From Gammaproteobacteria bacterium UBA2679 (GTDB lineage: Bacteria > Pseudomonadota > Gammaproteobacteria > Pseudomonadales > Oleiphilaceae), in assembly GCA_002354735.1 (NCBI GenBank), contig DEMD01000009.1:162705-226704 (forward strand): DNA of 64,000 bases, read 5' to 3'. The translations under genes were made by a program, and so were the position numbers. Shown here one piece after another: positions 17,513 to 27,546 of the stretch; the first letter of the stretch is position 1; every line of letters starts with the position of its first letter. The notes beneath the pieces were generated by a model. That model searched no databases. It worked only from the letters and a program-made list of their open reading frames with translations, and was not told where the DNA came from.

Positions 17513-18490
17513 ATGGCAAATATAACTGTAGTAATTCCTGCTTTCAATGCAGCCAACACTATCGAAGCCTGTCTGGATAGTGTGCTCAGTCAAATCCGCC
17601 CTGCAGACGAAATCATAGTCGTCGATGACGGCTCTGCCGATGAAACAAGTCAGCTTGTTTCGGCCTATGGTGAGCAGGTAAAGCTGATCAAACAGGACAA
17701 TCAAGGCAGCGCAAAAGCACGACAGGCGGGTAGCGAAGCGGCTTCAGGTGATTATATTGCGTACCTCGACGCTGACGACTGGTGGCTCGAGCATCATCTT
17801 CATGACGTTGAACGTGCTCTCGAATCAGCGACCGTGCACTTTCTCTTCACGGACCTCAGAAGGGCGTGGCCAAAGGCTCCGGAAGACTACCTTGATAGAA
17901 ACAGTAGTTTCTTTCCGTGGTTCCAGGAGGGCTTCATTCCCCAGGCAACGGCGGTCGCTGGCGTCGAGAAGCTGTACGAGTTCACTCAGCGACAGTCCCT
18001 GGAATTCCTGCTGAAGGGCTTCCCAATCTATCCCTCTACTGCAGTAGTGAGCAAAGAAGCGCTTCAGGCAGTAGGCGAATGGGACAGCAGATTCAGACGC
18101 TGCCAGGACTTCGATTTCTCCTTGCGCATCGCCCGCAAATTTGGAATGCACTATTTCGATGACGTGCACACTATATTGGGTTTACATGATGTTAATTCCA
18201 ATGTCGATGGCTACGTTACAATGCAGACTTTAGGTGACATTAAAGTATTGGAGACTCATCTTCTTGAAAATAAGGATGATCCAGAGTACTCAGTCGCTGT
18301 TAAGCGTGCGCTTTCGTCAAAACTCTACAATCTAGGTCGGCGTTACATGGCGCAGGAAGATTATGACAATGCGATTACGACCTTCGTCAATTCGGTTTAC
18401 TTCCCCGGCAAGCGGCTCAAGGCATCCATACAGTCGGTGGTGAGTACCTGCCATGCCGTCAAGAATCGTTGCGTCGCACTGACTCAGTAA
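17513..18490 (+). CDS. Family 2 glycosyltransferase
   Basis: A 325-residue GT-A enzyme: MANITVVIPAFNAANTIEAC, EIIVVDDGSADETSQ, the DxD site IAYLDADDWW and the later segment WDSRFRRCQDFDFSLRIARK that places the catalytic base. The last 90 residues are helical (tetratricopeptide-like wording: YNLGRRYMAQEDYDNAITTF) and may mediate protein contacts. It is separated from the main glycan operon by an AT-rich spacer and likely has its own promoter. Codon use becomes more A/T-rich around 18180-18290, a hint of mixed origin. Confidence 0.9.
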   Translation: MANITVVIPAFNAANTIEACLDSVLSQIRPADEIIVVDDGSADETSQLVSAYGEQVKLIKQDNQGSAKARQAGSEAASGDYIAYLDADDWWLEHHLHDVERALESATVHFLFTDLRRAWPKAPEDYLDRNSSFFPWFQEGFIPQATAVAGVEKLYEFTQRQSLEFLLKGFPIYPSTAVVSKEALQAVGEWDSRFRRCQDFDFSLRIARKFGMHYFDDVHTILGLHDVNSNVDGYVTMQTLGDIKVLETHLLENKDDPEYSVAVKRALSSKLYNLGRRYMAQEDYDNAITTFVNSVYFPGKRLKASIQSVVSTCHAVKNRCVALTQ

Positions 18491-18883
18491 GGCCCACAAG
18501 CGTCACCTCCGCGTTCAGATCGCCGAGCGAGAAACCATTACTCTCTAACTCGGCTGCTTCAGATTCCCTGCTTCCGTCAGGCGCATCTCATCGTGCTTCA
18601 GCAAGTCCATACCCTTTGCTCGTCACGTAAGATCTTAAGATGTAGGCCAGTCGCTACGTATCCTGGCCACTCGCCGATGACCAGCCGTGCTGGTTTTGAG
18701 GTTACAAAGTGGTATCTATCAAGAACAGCTTCCATGGGCCTACTATAGATCGTTGACCTCCCGGGCAGTATTGAAGACCTCAGGATTGAAAGGCATTCAA
18801 GCGACGAGACACGAGAATTTGGGGTGGGAGCGTTCGATCCAGTTGCGCGAATAGTTAACTTTTTGAAGCTTAAGGATAAAGCC
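18491..18883. other. Intergenic region before the transglutaminase gene
   Basis: About 390 bp. A minus-strand frame ending near 18598 has a protein-like stretch (about 45 codons, with VIGEWPGYVATGLHLKIL) but no ribosome site; it could be a relic and is not called as a gene. No terminator or repeat was recognised. Confidence 0.3.
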
Positions 18884-19729
18884 ATGAATCAGATCAAAGT
18901 CGGTTGCCGCCTTGTCTACCAGGTCCATACCCCTACCACGTTTCTCTTCAACATTTCTGCAGCCAGGAATGAGCATCAGCAGATTGTCGAGGAGTCTTTC
19001 TACGTCGAGCCCTATTACAGGATTGAAGAGGGTGCTGTGAGTCCGCTTGGAAACCGGATGGTCAGGCTGTCGGTGCCACCGGGCGACCTTACCGTGAGTT
19101 ACACTGCAACTGTCAACCTGAGGGTGGAAGAAGCCCAGGCTACGGATGTGTCAGAAACACCGTTCGAGCAGCTTCCAGCGGACGTCCTGCCCTACCTCAA
19201 CCCAAGCCGCTACTGCGAATCGGACAAGCTGCTGCAGTTTGCCTCGGAAAAATTCGGGTCTCTCGTACCTGACTACTCACGCGTAACCGCTATCTGTAAC
19301 TGGGTCTACGATGAGCTGTCATATACCTCAGGTAGCACCGGCCCGACTACAACGGCCTGCGATGTTCTCGAACTCAAGAAGGGTGTGTGCCGGGATTTCG
19401 CCCATGTGGGCATCAGCCTGTGTAGGGCGCTCGGTATTCCGGCCCGCTATGTGGCTGGATACGCAGTCAACCTTGAGCCACCCGATTTTCACGGCTTTTT
19501 CGAGGCCTATCTTGACGGCCGCTGGTTCCTGTTCGATGCCACGCGTCTCGCACCCGTAGGCGGCTTTGTCCGAATTGGCACCGGTCGCGATGCAGCTGAT
19601 GTCGCGTTCAGCACTATCCGCGGCAGCGCAGACAGTCCGGAAATGCAGGTCTGGGCCAATGAGGAACGCTCAAACGATAGACTGCTCGATCCCAACAACG
19701 TCGAGACTGCGGTCAGCTCAGCACCGTAA
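18884..19729 (+). CDS. Transglutaminase-like cysteine protease-fold protein
   Basis: Papain-fold enzyme of 281 residues with the full Cys-His-Asp triad: Cys in KKGVCRDFAHVGISL, His in PPDFHGFFEAYLDG and Asp in WFLFDATRLAP. A beta-rich N-terminal region of about 130 residues precedes it, as in bacterial transglutaminase/protease families. No signal peptide, so cytoplasmic. The ATG at 18884 (AAGGATAAAGCC upstream) is preferred to an upstream start. Bacterial members usually act as peptidases or on ATP-grasp-linked peptides; the substrate is unknown. It stands alone between the glycan cluster and the convergent signalling operon. Confidence 0.85.
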   Translation: MNQIKVGCRLVYQVHTPTTFLFNISAARNEHQQIVEESFYVEPYYRIEEGAVSPLGNRMVRLSVPPGDLTVSYTATVNLRVEEAQATDVSETPFEQLPADVLPYLNPSRYCESDKLLQFASEKFGSLVPDYSRVTAICNWVYDELSYTSGSTGPTTTACDVLELKKGVCRDFAHVGISLCRALGIPARYVAGYAVNLEPPDFHGFFEAYLDGRWFLFDATRLAPVGGFVRIGTGRDAADVAFSTIRGSADSPEMQVWANEERSNDRLLDPNNVETAVSSAP

Positions 19730-19777
19730 GCTGAAGATAGCCTTAGGCTGGTTGCGGCGCCCGGCGTAACCAGCTAC

Positions 19778-20170
19778 TCAGCAGCCTGAGTGGAATCGCT
19801 CAAAATGATCCTGCAAGGTCTGCGCAAGGGTCATCGGGTCGAAGGGCTTAGGGATGACAGCAAAGGCTCCCAGGGACAGAAAGCGGTCAAGTTCAGTTTT
19901 TTGAACCTTGGCCGTCATGAATATCACGGGAATCTCACTGAGATCCATCTGCATCTGCAAGGCTTTCAGAATCGCTGGCCCGTCCATATCGGGTAGCATC
20001 ACATCAAGCAGGATAAGGTCCGGCGAAAAGTCTTCTGCCTGTGCCAAGGCCATCTTGCCGTTTTCACAGCTCAACAGAGTCAGGCGCCCGACAGCCTCAA
20101 TTGCCAGTCGTGCTATCGTTCTAATGGAGGGATCGTCTTCGACATGAAGCACCTTCTGCAAGGATCTCAT
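19778..20170 (-). CDS. Single-domain response regulator (CheY-like)
   Basis: Receiver-only protein of 130 residues: acidic pair in VLHVEDDPSIRT, acceptor Asp in LILLDVMLPDMDG, conserved Thr/Lys in VIFMTAKVQKTE and AVIPKPFDP. No output domain. Its start overlaps the stop of the upstream hybrid kinase by 4 bp, so it is translationally coupled and probably that kinase's phosphate acceptor. Last gene of the four-gene signalling operon. Confidence 0.9.
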   Translation of the reverse strand: MRSLQKVLHVEDDPSIRTIARLAIEAVGRLTLLSCENGKMALAQAEDFSPDLILLDVMLPDMDGPAILKALQMQMDLSEIPVIFMTAKVQKTELDRFLSLGAFAVIPKPFDPMTLAQTLQDHFERFHSGC

Positions 20171-23100
20171 CCGGCTGCTCCCACTCTGCTCAGCAGGCGA
20201 TGTATCGTCTCAGTCAAACTCTTGCCGGCTTCCTGATTCTTAGTAAATACTGCACTGACTTTGCCAGCCAGCGCTCTTGGCACTTCGTGGCCTGACAGTA
20301 TGATGACTGGCACATCAGGTTGAGCCTGATGAAATACTTCCCACAGCCTCTCCCCAGTCCCGTCCGGGAGCCTGAGATCCAGCAGAATGAGGTCATAATG
20401 TGCCCGGCGCAGTTTCTCGTTGGCCTGCTGAAGAGTGACTGCCTGCTCGACCTCAGCGATGCCGCGCAACTGTGTGCGGATTACTACGCCGAGATCACAG
20501 TCGTCTTCAACATGAAGAACACGTGGCGATGCGTCGGGCCGAAATCGCGCAGTGCCATTCCGGTTGCCGGGGAGTCTGAGCCAGAACCGGCTACCCTGTC
20601 CTTCGATAGACTCGAAACCAATCACGCCTCCCATCAAGGTGGTTAACTGCTGACTGATCGCGAGCCCAAGGCCTGTGCCGCTTTGAGTTCTGGCGTCTCC
20701 GCCGTCGGCCTGGGCGAACTTTTGAAAAATCCGCGAGCGGAAGTCTATGGGGATGCCTTTTCCGTGGTCGACTACGTCGATTATAACGTCATTATCAGCG
20801 GTCCTTTCACAGACGAGCTCTACCTTCCCGCCAGCAGACGAGGCCTTGCACGCGTTCGAAAGCAAATTATGCAAGACCTGCATCAGGCGCGCACGATCAA
20901 CGAACACATTGCCTTCAAGATCACCTCGCAGCTCGATCTGCACCTGCATGGGGCCAGCATAACTCTTCATGCTCTGCACAGTTTCCTGCATCAAGGCGTC
21001 CAGCTCCACGTCAGCGAGCTGGAGCTGCATCTTGCCGGCAGCCAGCTTATCGATATCAAGCAGATCGTTCACCAGAAGGACCAGTCGCTGGCTGTTCTTT
21101 GTGGCGATCTCAAGCATCTCGCGCATGGTGTCGGGCACTGCACCGGCTACGCCATGGCTCAACAGCTGTAGGGCCCCTGAAATACTGGTGAGTGGTGTCC
21201 GCAGCTCGTGACTCACGGTAGATACGAACTCTGCCTTCATTCGTTCAACACGCTGCACTTCACTAATGTCTTCGATCAAAGACCAGATGACATCACGACC
21301 GTCAATTCCCTTGATCATGATGCCCTGTAGCCGAATGGGATAGCGACTGCCATCCTTTCGGTAGTACTCCTTCTCAAAAAGGCTGTAGCGGCCGGTGGTC
21401 TTCAGCTCATGAAGCGCGATCTGCTCTTTGGCTTCATACTCTTTCGGCGTGAGATCCCAGTAGCTCAACTGAATGAACTCAGCGTGCTCATAACGGGTTT
21501 GATGCAGCAGCGCTTGATTGGCATCCAGAAATTCGCCGGTTTCTGCATCATTCAAGGCAATGCCAATTGGCGATAGTTCGAACAGACCGCGCAGGCGGGT
21601 TTCATTGGCCTGCAAGGCGAAATTAGCCTGCTTCTCCGCCGTCACATCGCGGATCTGGGAGACGAAGTGCAGAGGCGCTCCCTGCTCATCTCGCACCAGG
21701 GCAACCGACAGTTCTGCCCAGATGACCGAACCATCCTTATGCCAATATCGCTTCAACATTCTATAGCTGCGGATGTCCCCGGCCAGAAGCTGGCCCAGCA
21801 GCTGTAGATCGCTGTCCAGGTCTTCCGGATGCGTGATCGTCTGGAAGTCGATGGCAAGCAGCTCTTCTCTGGTATAGCCAAGTTTTTGGCACAGAGAATC
21901 ATTGACTGCCGTCCAGCGCCCCTCCAGGGATACCAGCGCCATGCCAATGGCCGCTGTGTCGAAGGCACCGGTGAAACGCTCTGCCTGCAATCTGGCCTCG
22001 CGTTGCGCAGCGAGCTGTTCGGTCTGATCCACCGCTACCCCGAGGAAGCCGGTGATTTCGCCATTACCATCGTGTAAAGCATTGACCGACAGATGCACCT
22101 GTCGGTGGGTCCCATCCTTTCTCAGGTAGGTCCAGTTACGACTTTCACACGAGCTCTCGAGAGCTTCATAAACAAATACTTCGAAGCCGCTGATGGGCTT
22201 GCCGGCTTTTCGCGAAAACTCTTCCGCGCGGGCCTCTATCTCGCTGGCCAGATGGAAGTGGGCCGGCGTTTTGAGGCCGATGACCTCTTCGGCTGTGTAG
22301 CCGAGTATCCTGCTAGCGCCTGTATTGAATAGCGTTATCAGACCACTTCTGTCTGTGGCGATAATCGAGGTCTCAGTGGAAGCGTCGACTACGGCTTTCA
22401 GGTGAGCACTGGTTTTGGCACTCTGCTCCACAGCTTCCTTGAGCGCGCCGAAGTCGTGCATGACAACCGCTGCACCAACCTGACTACCGTCTGCAGCATA
22501 GGTGGCTCTGCCATGGCACTGAACATGCCTCGGCTTCTGATTCTTCGGCTTGATGACGATTTCGCTGCCATCCACGATGTCGCCCTTGAAGGCTCTCAGT
22601 AGCGGAATCTTCTCCAGCGGGAGCAGTGTGGTTTCATCCGGCTCATAAAGATCGAAGTGCTCTGCCCACTGCTCGGGCGGAAGTCTCAGTGGGTCCACAC
22701 CATGCCATTGCCGTGCCAGACGATTGAAGCGGTTCAATTTACCCTTGGCGTCGCAGGTCACTACCGCATTCGGCATATGTTCGAGCAGCGTATCTACCAT
22801 GGCTGCGTCGGCTTCGGCTGTTAGCTGCTTGCGCCGCATCTCCATGAGATGGACGGCGAGGTCGCCAAGCTGACGCAACTGCAAGCGAATGGCATCGTCC
22901 AGCGTCCTGACTTTCGAATCGATAACGCACAGTGTGCCATAGCAATGACCGCTTTTAGAAATCAGCGGCACACCAGCGTAGAACCGAATGAAGGGCGCAC
23001 CGGTCACCAGAGGATTGTCCGCGAAGCGGTCGTCCAGGCGTGCATCGGGCACTTCGAAGATTTCATGTTGCAGAATGGCGTGGCCACAGAAGGATATGGC

Positions 23101-23331
23101 CCTTTCTGTTTCCTGAACTTCCAGGCCGCAGCGGGCCTTGAACCATTGCCGATCCCGATCTATCAGCGAAATCAGCGCTATCGACACCTTGCACAGCGAC
23201 TTTGCCAACTGGACAACAGTGTCGAACTCCTTCTCAGGCGGGGAGTCAAGGATGCTCAGTCCGCTGAGCGCATCGAGACGCTCTTGTTCATTGGCAGGAA
23301 GCGGTGGCGGCTGGAAACGAGCGTCTGTCAT
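20167..23331 (-). CDS. Soluble hybrid histidine kinase: GAF, four PAS, HisKA, HATPase, receiver
   Basis: Cytoplasmic sensor of 1054 residues. A GAF domain (about 20-165; SLCKVSIALISLIDRDRQWF) is followed by PAS-type modules at about 180-300, 310-440, 450-575 and 580-695, each ending in a PAC-like segment. The phosphoacceptor region AEFVSTVSHELRTPLTSISG has its His near 707. The ATPase shows LLSNACKASSAGG and TGLGLAISQQL. A terminal receiver (about 938-1050) has VLHVEDDCDLG and LILLDLRLPDG. No membrane helix, so the signal is probably internal (redox, small ligand). It overlaps neighbours by 4 bp on both sides (stop of MASE1 kinase/start; stop/start of the regulator). Confidence 0.92.
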   Translation of the reverse strand: MTDARFQPPPLPANEQERLDALSGLSILDSPPEKEFDTVVQLAKSLCKVSIALISLIDRDRQWFKARCGLEVQETERAISFCGHAILQHEIFEVPDARLDDRFADNPLVTGAPFIRFYAGVPLISKSGHCYGTLCVIDSKVRTLDDAIRLQLRQLGDLAVHLMEMRRKQLTAEADAAMVDTLLEHMPNAVVTCDAKGKLNRFNRLARQWHGVDPLRLPPEQWAEHFDLYEPDETTLLPLEKIPLLRAFKGDIVDGSEIVIKPKNQKPRHVQCHGRATYAADGSQVGAAVVMHDFGALKEAVEQSAKTSAHLKAVVDASTETSIIATDRSGLITLFNTGASRILGYTAEEVIGLKTPAHFHLASEIEARAEEFSRKAGKPISGFEVFVYEALESSCESRNWTYLRKDGTHRQVHLSVNALHDGNGEITGFLGVAVDQTEQLAAQREARLQAERFTGAFDTAAIGMALVSLEGRWTAVNDSLCQKLGYTREELLAIDFQTITHPEDLDSDLQLLGQLLAGDIRSYRMLKRYWHKDGSVIWAELSVALVRDEQGAPLHFVSQIRDVTAEKQANFALQANETRLRGLFELSPIGIALNDAETGEFLDANQALLHQTRYEHAEFIQLSYWDLTPKEYEAKEQIALHELKTTGRYSLFEKEYYRKDGSRYPIRLQGIMIKGIDGRDVIWSLIEDISEVQRVERMKAEFVSTVSHELRTPLTSISGALQLLSHGVAGAVPDTMREMLEIATKNSQRLVLLVNDLLDIDKLAAGKMQLQLADVELDALMQETVQSMKSYAGPMQVQIELRGDLEGNVFVDRARLMQVLHNLLSNACKASSAGGKVELVCERTADNDVIIDVVDHGKGIPIDFRSRIFQKFAQADGGDARTQSGTGLGLAISQQLTTLMGGVIGFESIEGQGSRFWLRLPGNRNGTARFRPDASPRVLHVEDDCDLGVVIRTQLRGIAEVEQAVTLQQANEKLRRAHYDLILLDLRLPDGTGERLWEVFHQAQPDVPVIILSGHEVPRALAGKVSAVFTKNQEAGKSLTETIHRLLSRVGAAG

Positions 23332-26300
23332 CGACTGGTCCCCAGCTGCTTCAGTAAGGTCAAAGCCGAATCGAAATGTAAGGCCCTCACTGCGACTACC
23401 AGTGTCTGAAAATCGCCGGGGGTCATCCTTGACTTCAGATAGTCCCGCAGTTGTTCGAATTGTCGGTCTGCATCGATATTTCTGTCAGCAAGCATCTTTT
23501 TCAGGATCTCAAGTTCATGTCTGGCGGTCTCCTCATGCACTTCAACCAGAGGCGCATCATGGGCTTGCTGGGCAGGCCGTCGACGTTCGAACCACAGGTC
23601 GATGGCAGCCAGCATGGATTCATATCTGCGCAGCGCTTCAGTCCAATGATTTGCCAGATCGACCGGCGCTTCAGGATCTTCGATAAGGTGCTCTAGCGCC
23701 AACAGGCACTTGGTCAGACCTCCAGCACCAACCTGACTGACAGACCCCCTGGCCTTGTGGAGCGCAGCAGACGCAAGCTTTGGTTTACCCTGGAGCCATG
23801 TATCACGCGCTTCCAGGATCGGGCTGACACCCTGCTCCAGAACCTGCCGAATGCCGTCCAATACCAGCCGTTCATTTGTAGCACTGCCTCGAGCGATGCC
23901 AACCAACTGATCGAGGGTCCTCTTGATGAGTTCCGCATCCTCATCAGCGCCATCCAGTTGAATCGGGGACGCTCTGACCGGGGTGTGATCTAACACTTGC
24001 TTCAGTAAGTCGAACATTTGCGCCTCGACAACGGGCTTCGGGATAAAACCGTTCATACCCGCTGCAAGACAGTTCGCACGCTCTGATTCAAGTACGCCGG
24101 CGGTCATGGCGAGAACAGGTATGGCAAGCTGTAGCTCCTGACGAATTATTCTCGTGGCAGTGATACCGTCCATCACTGGCATCTGCACGTCCATCAGCAC
24201 AACATCGAACTGTTCGCCCACCGATGAGAGTTGCGCAACAGCCGCTGCGCCATTGCTGGCGGTGACTAGCTCTGCGCCAGCATGCTCGAGAAAACTCTTC
24301 GCCACGGCCTGATTGAATACATTATCTTCGACCAGCAGAACTCTTCTACCCGCCAACAAAGCGTCAAAGGCGGCTGGTTCTGCGGCAGTGTCGTCAGTGG
24401 ATACAAGTGGGTCGTGTGTGGTTGCCGCCGGCTCAGCAACCTGGAATGGCAGGAGAACAGTAAAGGTACTGCCCTTCCCCTGTTCACTACTCAAAGTGAT
24501 ATCACCGCCCATGAGCTGAGCCAGCTCTCTGGAAATGGCCAGTCCAAGTCCGGTTCCCTCATATTCTCGTGTAACAGACGCGTCCGCTTGTGAAAACGCC
24601 GAGAACAGCTCGAGCTGTTCATCAGCGCTTATTCCAATGCCAGTGTCCCTGACGATCGCCCGCAAGGTGATCCAGTCGCGTCTACGTTCGGCCACGTCGA
24701 TGAACAGTGACACCCGCCCGCTTTCGGTAAACTTGATGGCATTACCGAGCAGGTTCAGCAGTATTTGCCGTGTTCTGGTGCCGTCGCCGATCAGTGAGCG
24801 TGGTACCGAAGCCTCTACTTCGATCGAGAACTCCAGCGACTTGAGCTTTGCCTCGGCACTCATGACGGCCACAAGTTCGTCCAGCACATGGTCGAGATTG
24901 AAAGGTTTACTTCGCAGCTCCATGCGTCCAGCTTCAATCTTGGAAAAGTCCAGGATATCGTTGAGGATTTCCATGAGGGAATTGCCTGCAGAGAGCATGA
25001 TTTTCAGCTGCTCGCGTTGCTCGGTGCTCAGGGTAGTGCGCATGAGCAGTTGAGTCATTCCCAGCACCGCATTCATCGGCGTTCTGATTTCATGGCTCAT
25101 GTTGGCGACGAACTGACTCTTGGCGAGACTTGCCGATTCTGCTACTTCTCGAGCCTCGGTCAGACGCCTGCTGGCAAGGCGGGCATCTGTCACATCCCGA
25201 AGAATAATGCCGTAGAAATGTTGCCCTTCATTTTCCCAGTACGACAAGGAAAATTCGGCAGGGAAAATTTCCGACGTCGCCCTCACGCAGGTGGCCCCAG
25301 CGGACTCGCCTGCGCGGAATTCGTCAGTCCCTTCGACGTCTCGCTGCGCCTTTAACCGTGCCTCCATTTCTTCACGCTCCGAAGCAACCAGAAGCGAAGT
25401 CCATGGCAGCCCCAGCAGTTGCGCATTCGAATAGGCAAAGATTCGCTCAGCAGCCGGATTGCAGTACACGATTTTTGCATCCCCGTTGACTATGAAAATC
25501 GCTTCCAGAGCCGTCTTCGCCAGGGATGTAAAGCGGGCCTCGGATTCTCGCAGAGCCATCGTCATCTGCTCGGCGAGCGATAAGGCCCTGCTGCGAGTGA
25601 CGACAAGCGCACGGATAAATGAGAAGAGAAGAAGGCTGATCAATATTCCGCTGATCAGCACAATATGGGCTTTGCCCCTGTCGACAGTCGCCGCAAAATC
25701 AGGTGTGGCCGATACGGTAACCAGCCATTCACGGTTGGCAATTTTCACAGACTCGCGATAGCGCAGGCTCGAGAGGAATGGAGACCCGCCAGAAGACACC
25801 TCAGGGGCCTCGCTATACATGAGCTTGTCTGGAAGCGTCTCATTGCCGTCATAGATTGCCAGTGCCAGCGATGAATGACGTTTCCCGAGTACGCCGCTTA
25901 TCAGGTCGTTCATGCGAAACGGACTGTAGACCACGCCCCTCATGGCGGCACGCCGTTCTTCGACTGTCTGTGGATTAACTTCAACATCGAAGATAGGCAG
26001 ATACATCAGGAAGCCGGCCTGTTGCCCGATGTCCGTTTCCTGCACGAGCACAATTTTTCCGGAGACACTCGTTATGCCTTCGTCCCTCGCAAGCGTCAGC
26101 GCTTTTCTACGGAGCTCTTCCGAGAACATGTCATAACCGTGGGCACGTTGATTACGCCAGTCGAAAGGCGAGAGATATTTTATAGCCATATAGGCGCTTC
26201 GCTCACCTTCTGGCTTGACTACGAATTCTGGAAAGCCGTCCAGACGTACCTCCTGCTCAAATCGGCTCTTTTCAGCTTCGCTTCTGAGGTATTCAGCGAA

Positions 26301-27482
26301 GCCGACGCCCTGGATGCCTGGATAGCTCTCGGACAGCTTGAGCGTGGCTACATAGCGCTGCCACTCTTCCCGCGTTACATCATTTGACGCATGTATGAAC
26401 CCTGCCGCGCCGCGCAGTACCTGTTCATAATCGCGCATACGATCGGAAATTCGTGAGCGTATAGACTGGGCGTTGAATGTAAATTCATCCCGGGCAGCGC
26501 TCTCCACTGACAGACTGGTGAGCCGCCAGGCACCTACCGCCAGCCCGATACTCAGGAAAAACAGGCTCCACGGCAGCAAGAGCGCGGGCAGGCTATGAGC
26601 CCCTGCGCCCTGACGATCGGCCAGGTCGGCGGCAAGTACCAGCCCACTACTCACCCAGAGCAGAACGAAGCTGTCGAGCGCTATGAGCGACGCGTTATCC
26701 GCGCCGGTGCCAAAAACGAAAGGCCCATGACCCTGGAGCGTCATGACAACAGCCACAGCAACGATGGCAAGGGTGAGCAGGCTTACGCCACGAACGCCGT
26801 AGAAAAAAGCGGTTATGGCGACACAGGGCACATACAGGAACAGAAAAATCAGACTGAGCATGGTGGACTGCAGGAAATCGCTGAACGCCAGGGCCGTGGT
26901 GACGACGACAGCCAGGCATATCAGTCCGAAAACCAGAACAGAGCCTCTACCCGGTACTACTGCGGTCCGTCGCCCCCACGCCACCATCAAGGGCGTTATA
27001 ACCAGCATGCCAGCACTGTCACCGACCCACCAGGTACCAAATATGCTGATTACAGAGGCTTCAGGGGCGAAGCCATTGAGCTCGAGAGCGGCTGTGCCGA
27101 CTGCTGCACTCAACAGGCAGCCGGAAGCGCTCGCCAACAGGAAGGTGAACACGCCTCTCACACTGTCGAAGATGGGGGCGCTGGTTGCAAAGCGTCGAAT
27201 AAGCCAGAAAGCCAGAAGGGCTTCGAGGGTATTGCCGATCGCGATCATTGCTGAAGCAATGTAGGTTGCTGGCGCAGCGTAGTCGTGGAAGACGACGACG
27301 TTGACGCAGAATGCACCCAACGCGATTGCCGGCCACAGTCTCGCGCCGAACAGCAGCAACGCCCCAAGGGCAAGTCCTGATGTGGGCCAGATGGGGGAAA
27401 CATTAGTGGTGTCGAATGCCAATTGCAGGCTGAAGAAGCCCACCAGAAAATACACGACTGCGCAGGAAAGATTCAGCCCCAT
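23328..27482 (-). CDS. Membrane hybrid histidine kinase: MASE1, CHASE, PAS, HisKA, HATPase, receiver, HPt
   Basis: Tripartite phosphorelay sensor of about 1384 residues. Eight or so membrane helices form a MASE1 domain (about 1-290; VSPIWPTSGLALGALLLFG), then a periplasmic CHASE domain (about 330-595), PAS (from about 657), HisKA (FVANMSHEIRTPMNAVLG, His near 797), HATPase (LNLLGNAIKFTESG), receiver (acceptor Asp near 1097, VVLMDVQMPVMDG) and HPt (LHKARGSVSQVGA, His near 1242). The start is uncertain: the longest frame begins inside the upstream GGDEF gene, which I reject. I place it at the first ATG after that gene's stop; TTG 27554 or GTG 27566 are alternatives. Confidence 0.9.
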   Translation of the reverse strand: MGLNLSCAVVYFLVGFFSLQLAFDTTNVSPIWPTSGLALGALLLFGARLWPAIALGAFCVNVVVFHDYAAPATYIASAMIAIGNTLEALLAFWLIRRFATSAPIFDSVRGVFTFLLASASGCLLSAAVGTAALELNGFAPEASVISIFGTWWVGDSAGMLVITPLMVAWGRRTAVVPGRGSVLVFGLICLAVVVTTALAFSDFLQSTMLSLIFLFLYVPCVAITAFFYGVRGVSLLTLAIVAVAVVMTLQGHGPFVFGTGADNASLIALDSFVLLWVSSGLVLAADLADRQGAGAHSLPALLLPWSLFFLSIGLAVGAWRLTSLSVESAARDEFTFNAQSIRSRISDRMRDYEQVLRGAAGFIHASNDVTREEWQRYVATLKLSESYPGIQGVGFAEYLRSEAEKSRFEQEVRLDGFPEFVVKPEGERSAYMAIKYLSPFDWRNQRAHGYDMFSEELRRKALTLARDEGITSVSGKIVLVQETDIGQQAGFLMYLPIFDVEVNPQTVEERRAAMRGVVYSPFRMNDLISGVLGKRHSSLALAIYDGNETLPDKLMYSEAPEVSSGGSPFLSSLRYRESVKIANREWLVTVSATPDFAATVDRGKAHIVLISGILISLLLFSFIRALVVTRSRALSLAEQMTMALRESEARFTSLAKTALEAIFIVNGDAKIVYCNPAAERIFAYSNAQLLGLPWTSLLVASEREEMEARLKAQRDVEGTDEFRAGESAGATCVRATSEIFPAEFSLSYWENEGQHFYGIILRDVTDARLASRRLTEAREVAESASLAKSQFVANMSHEIRTPMNAVLGMTQLLMRTTLSTEQREQLKIMLSAGNSLMEILNDILDFSKIEAGRMELRSKPFNLDHVLDELVAVMSAEAKLKSLEFSIEVEASVPRSLIGDGTRTRQILLNLLGNAIKFTESGRVSLFIDVAERRRDWITLRAIVRDTGIGISADEQLELFSAFSQADASVTREYEGTGLGLAISRELAQLMGGDITLSSEQGKGSTFTVLLPFQVAEPAATTHDPLVSTDDTAAEPAAFDALLAGRRVLLVEDNVFNQAVAKSFLEHAGAELVTASNGAAAVAQLSSVGEQFDVVLMDVQMPVMDGITATRIIRQELQLAIPVLAMTAGVLESERANCLAAGMNGFIPKPVVEAQMFDLLKQVLDHTPVRASPIQLDGADEDAELIKRTLDQLVGIARGSATNERLVLDGIRQVLEQGVSPILEARDTWLQGKPKLASAALHKARGSVSQVGAGGLTKCLLALEHLIEDPEAPVDLANHWTEALRRYESMLAAIDLWFERRRPAQQAHDAPLVEVHEETARHELEILKKMLADRNIDADRQFEQLRDYLKSRMTPGDFQTLVVAVRALHFDSALTLLKQLGTSR

Positions 27483-27546
27483 CAGCTGCAGTACCGAAAT
27501 GTCCGGCGCTGGGCCAGGCCGAGCCAAAGTCGACAGCTTAGCCGCC

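Noticed and set aside
18598..18885. Minus-strand frame of 95 codons with protein-like C-terminal half
   Set aside because: No ribosome site, first half is Ser/Arg-rich and it overlaps the transglutaminase start; likely chance or relic.
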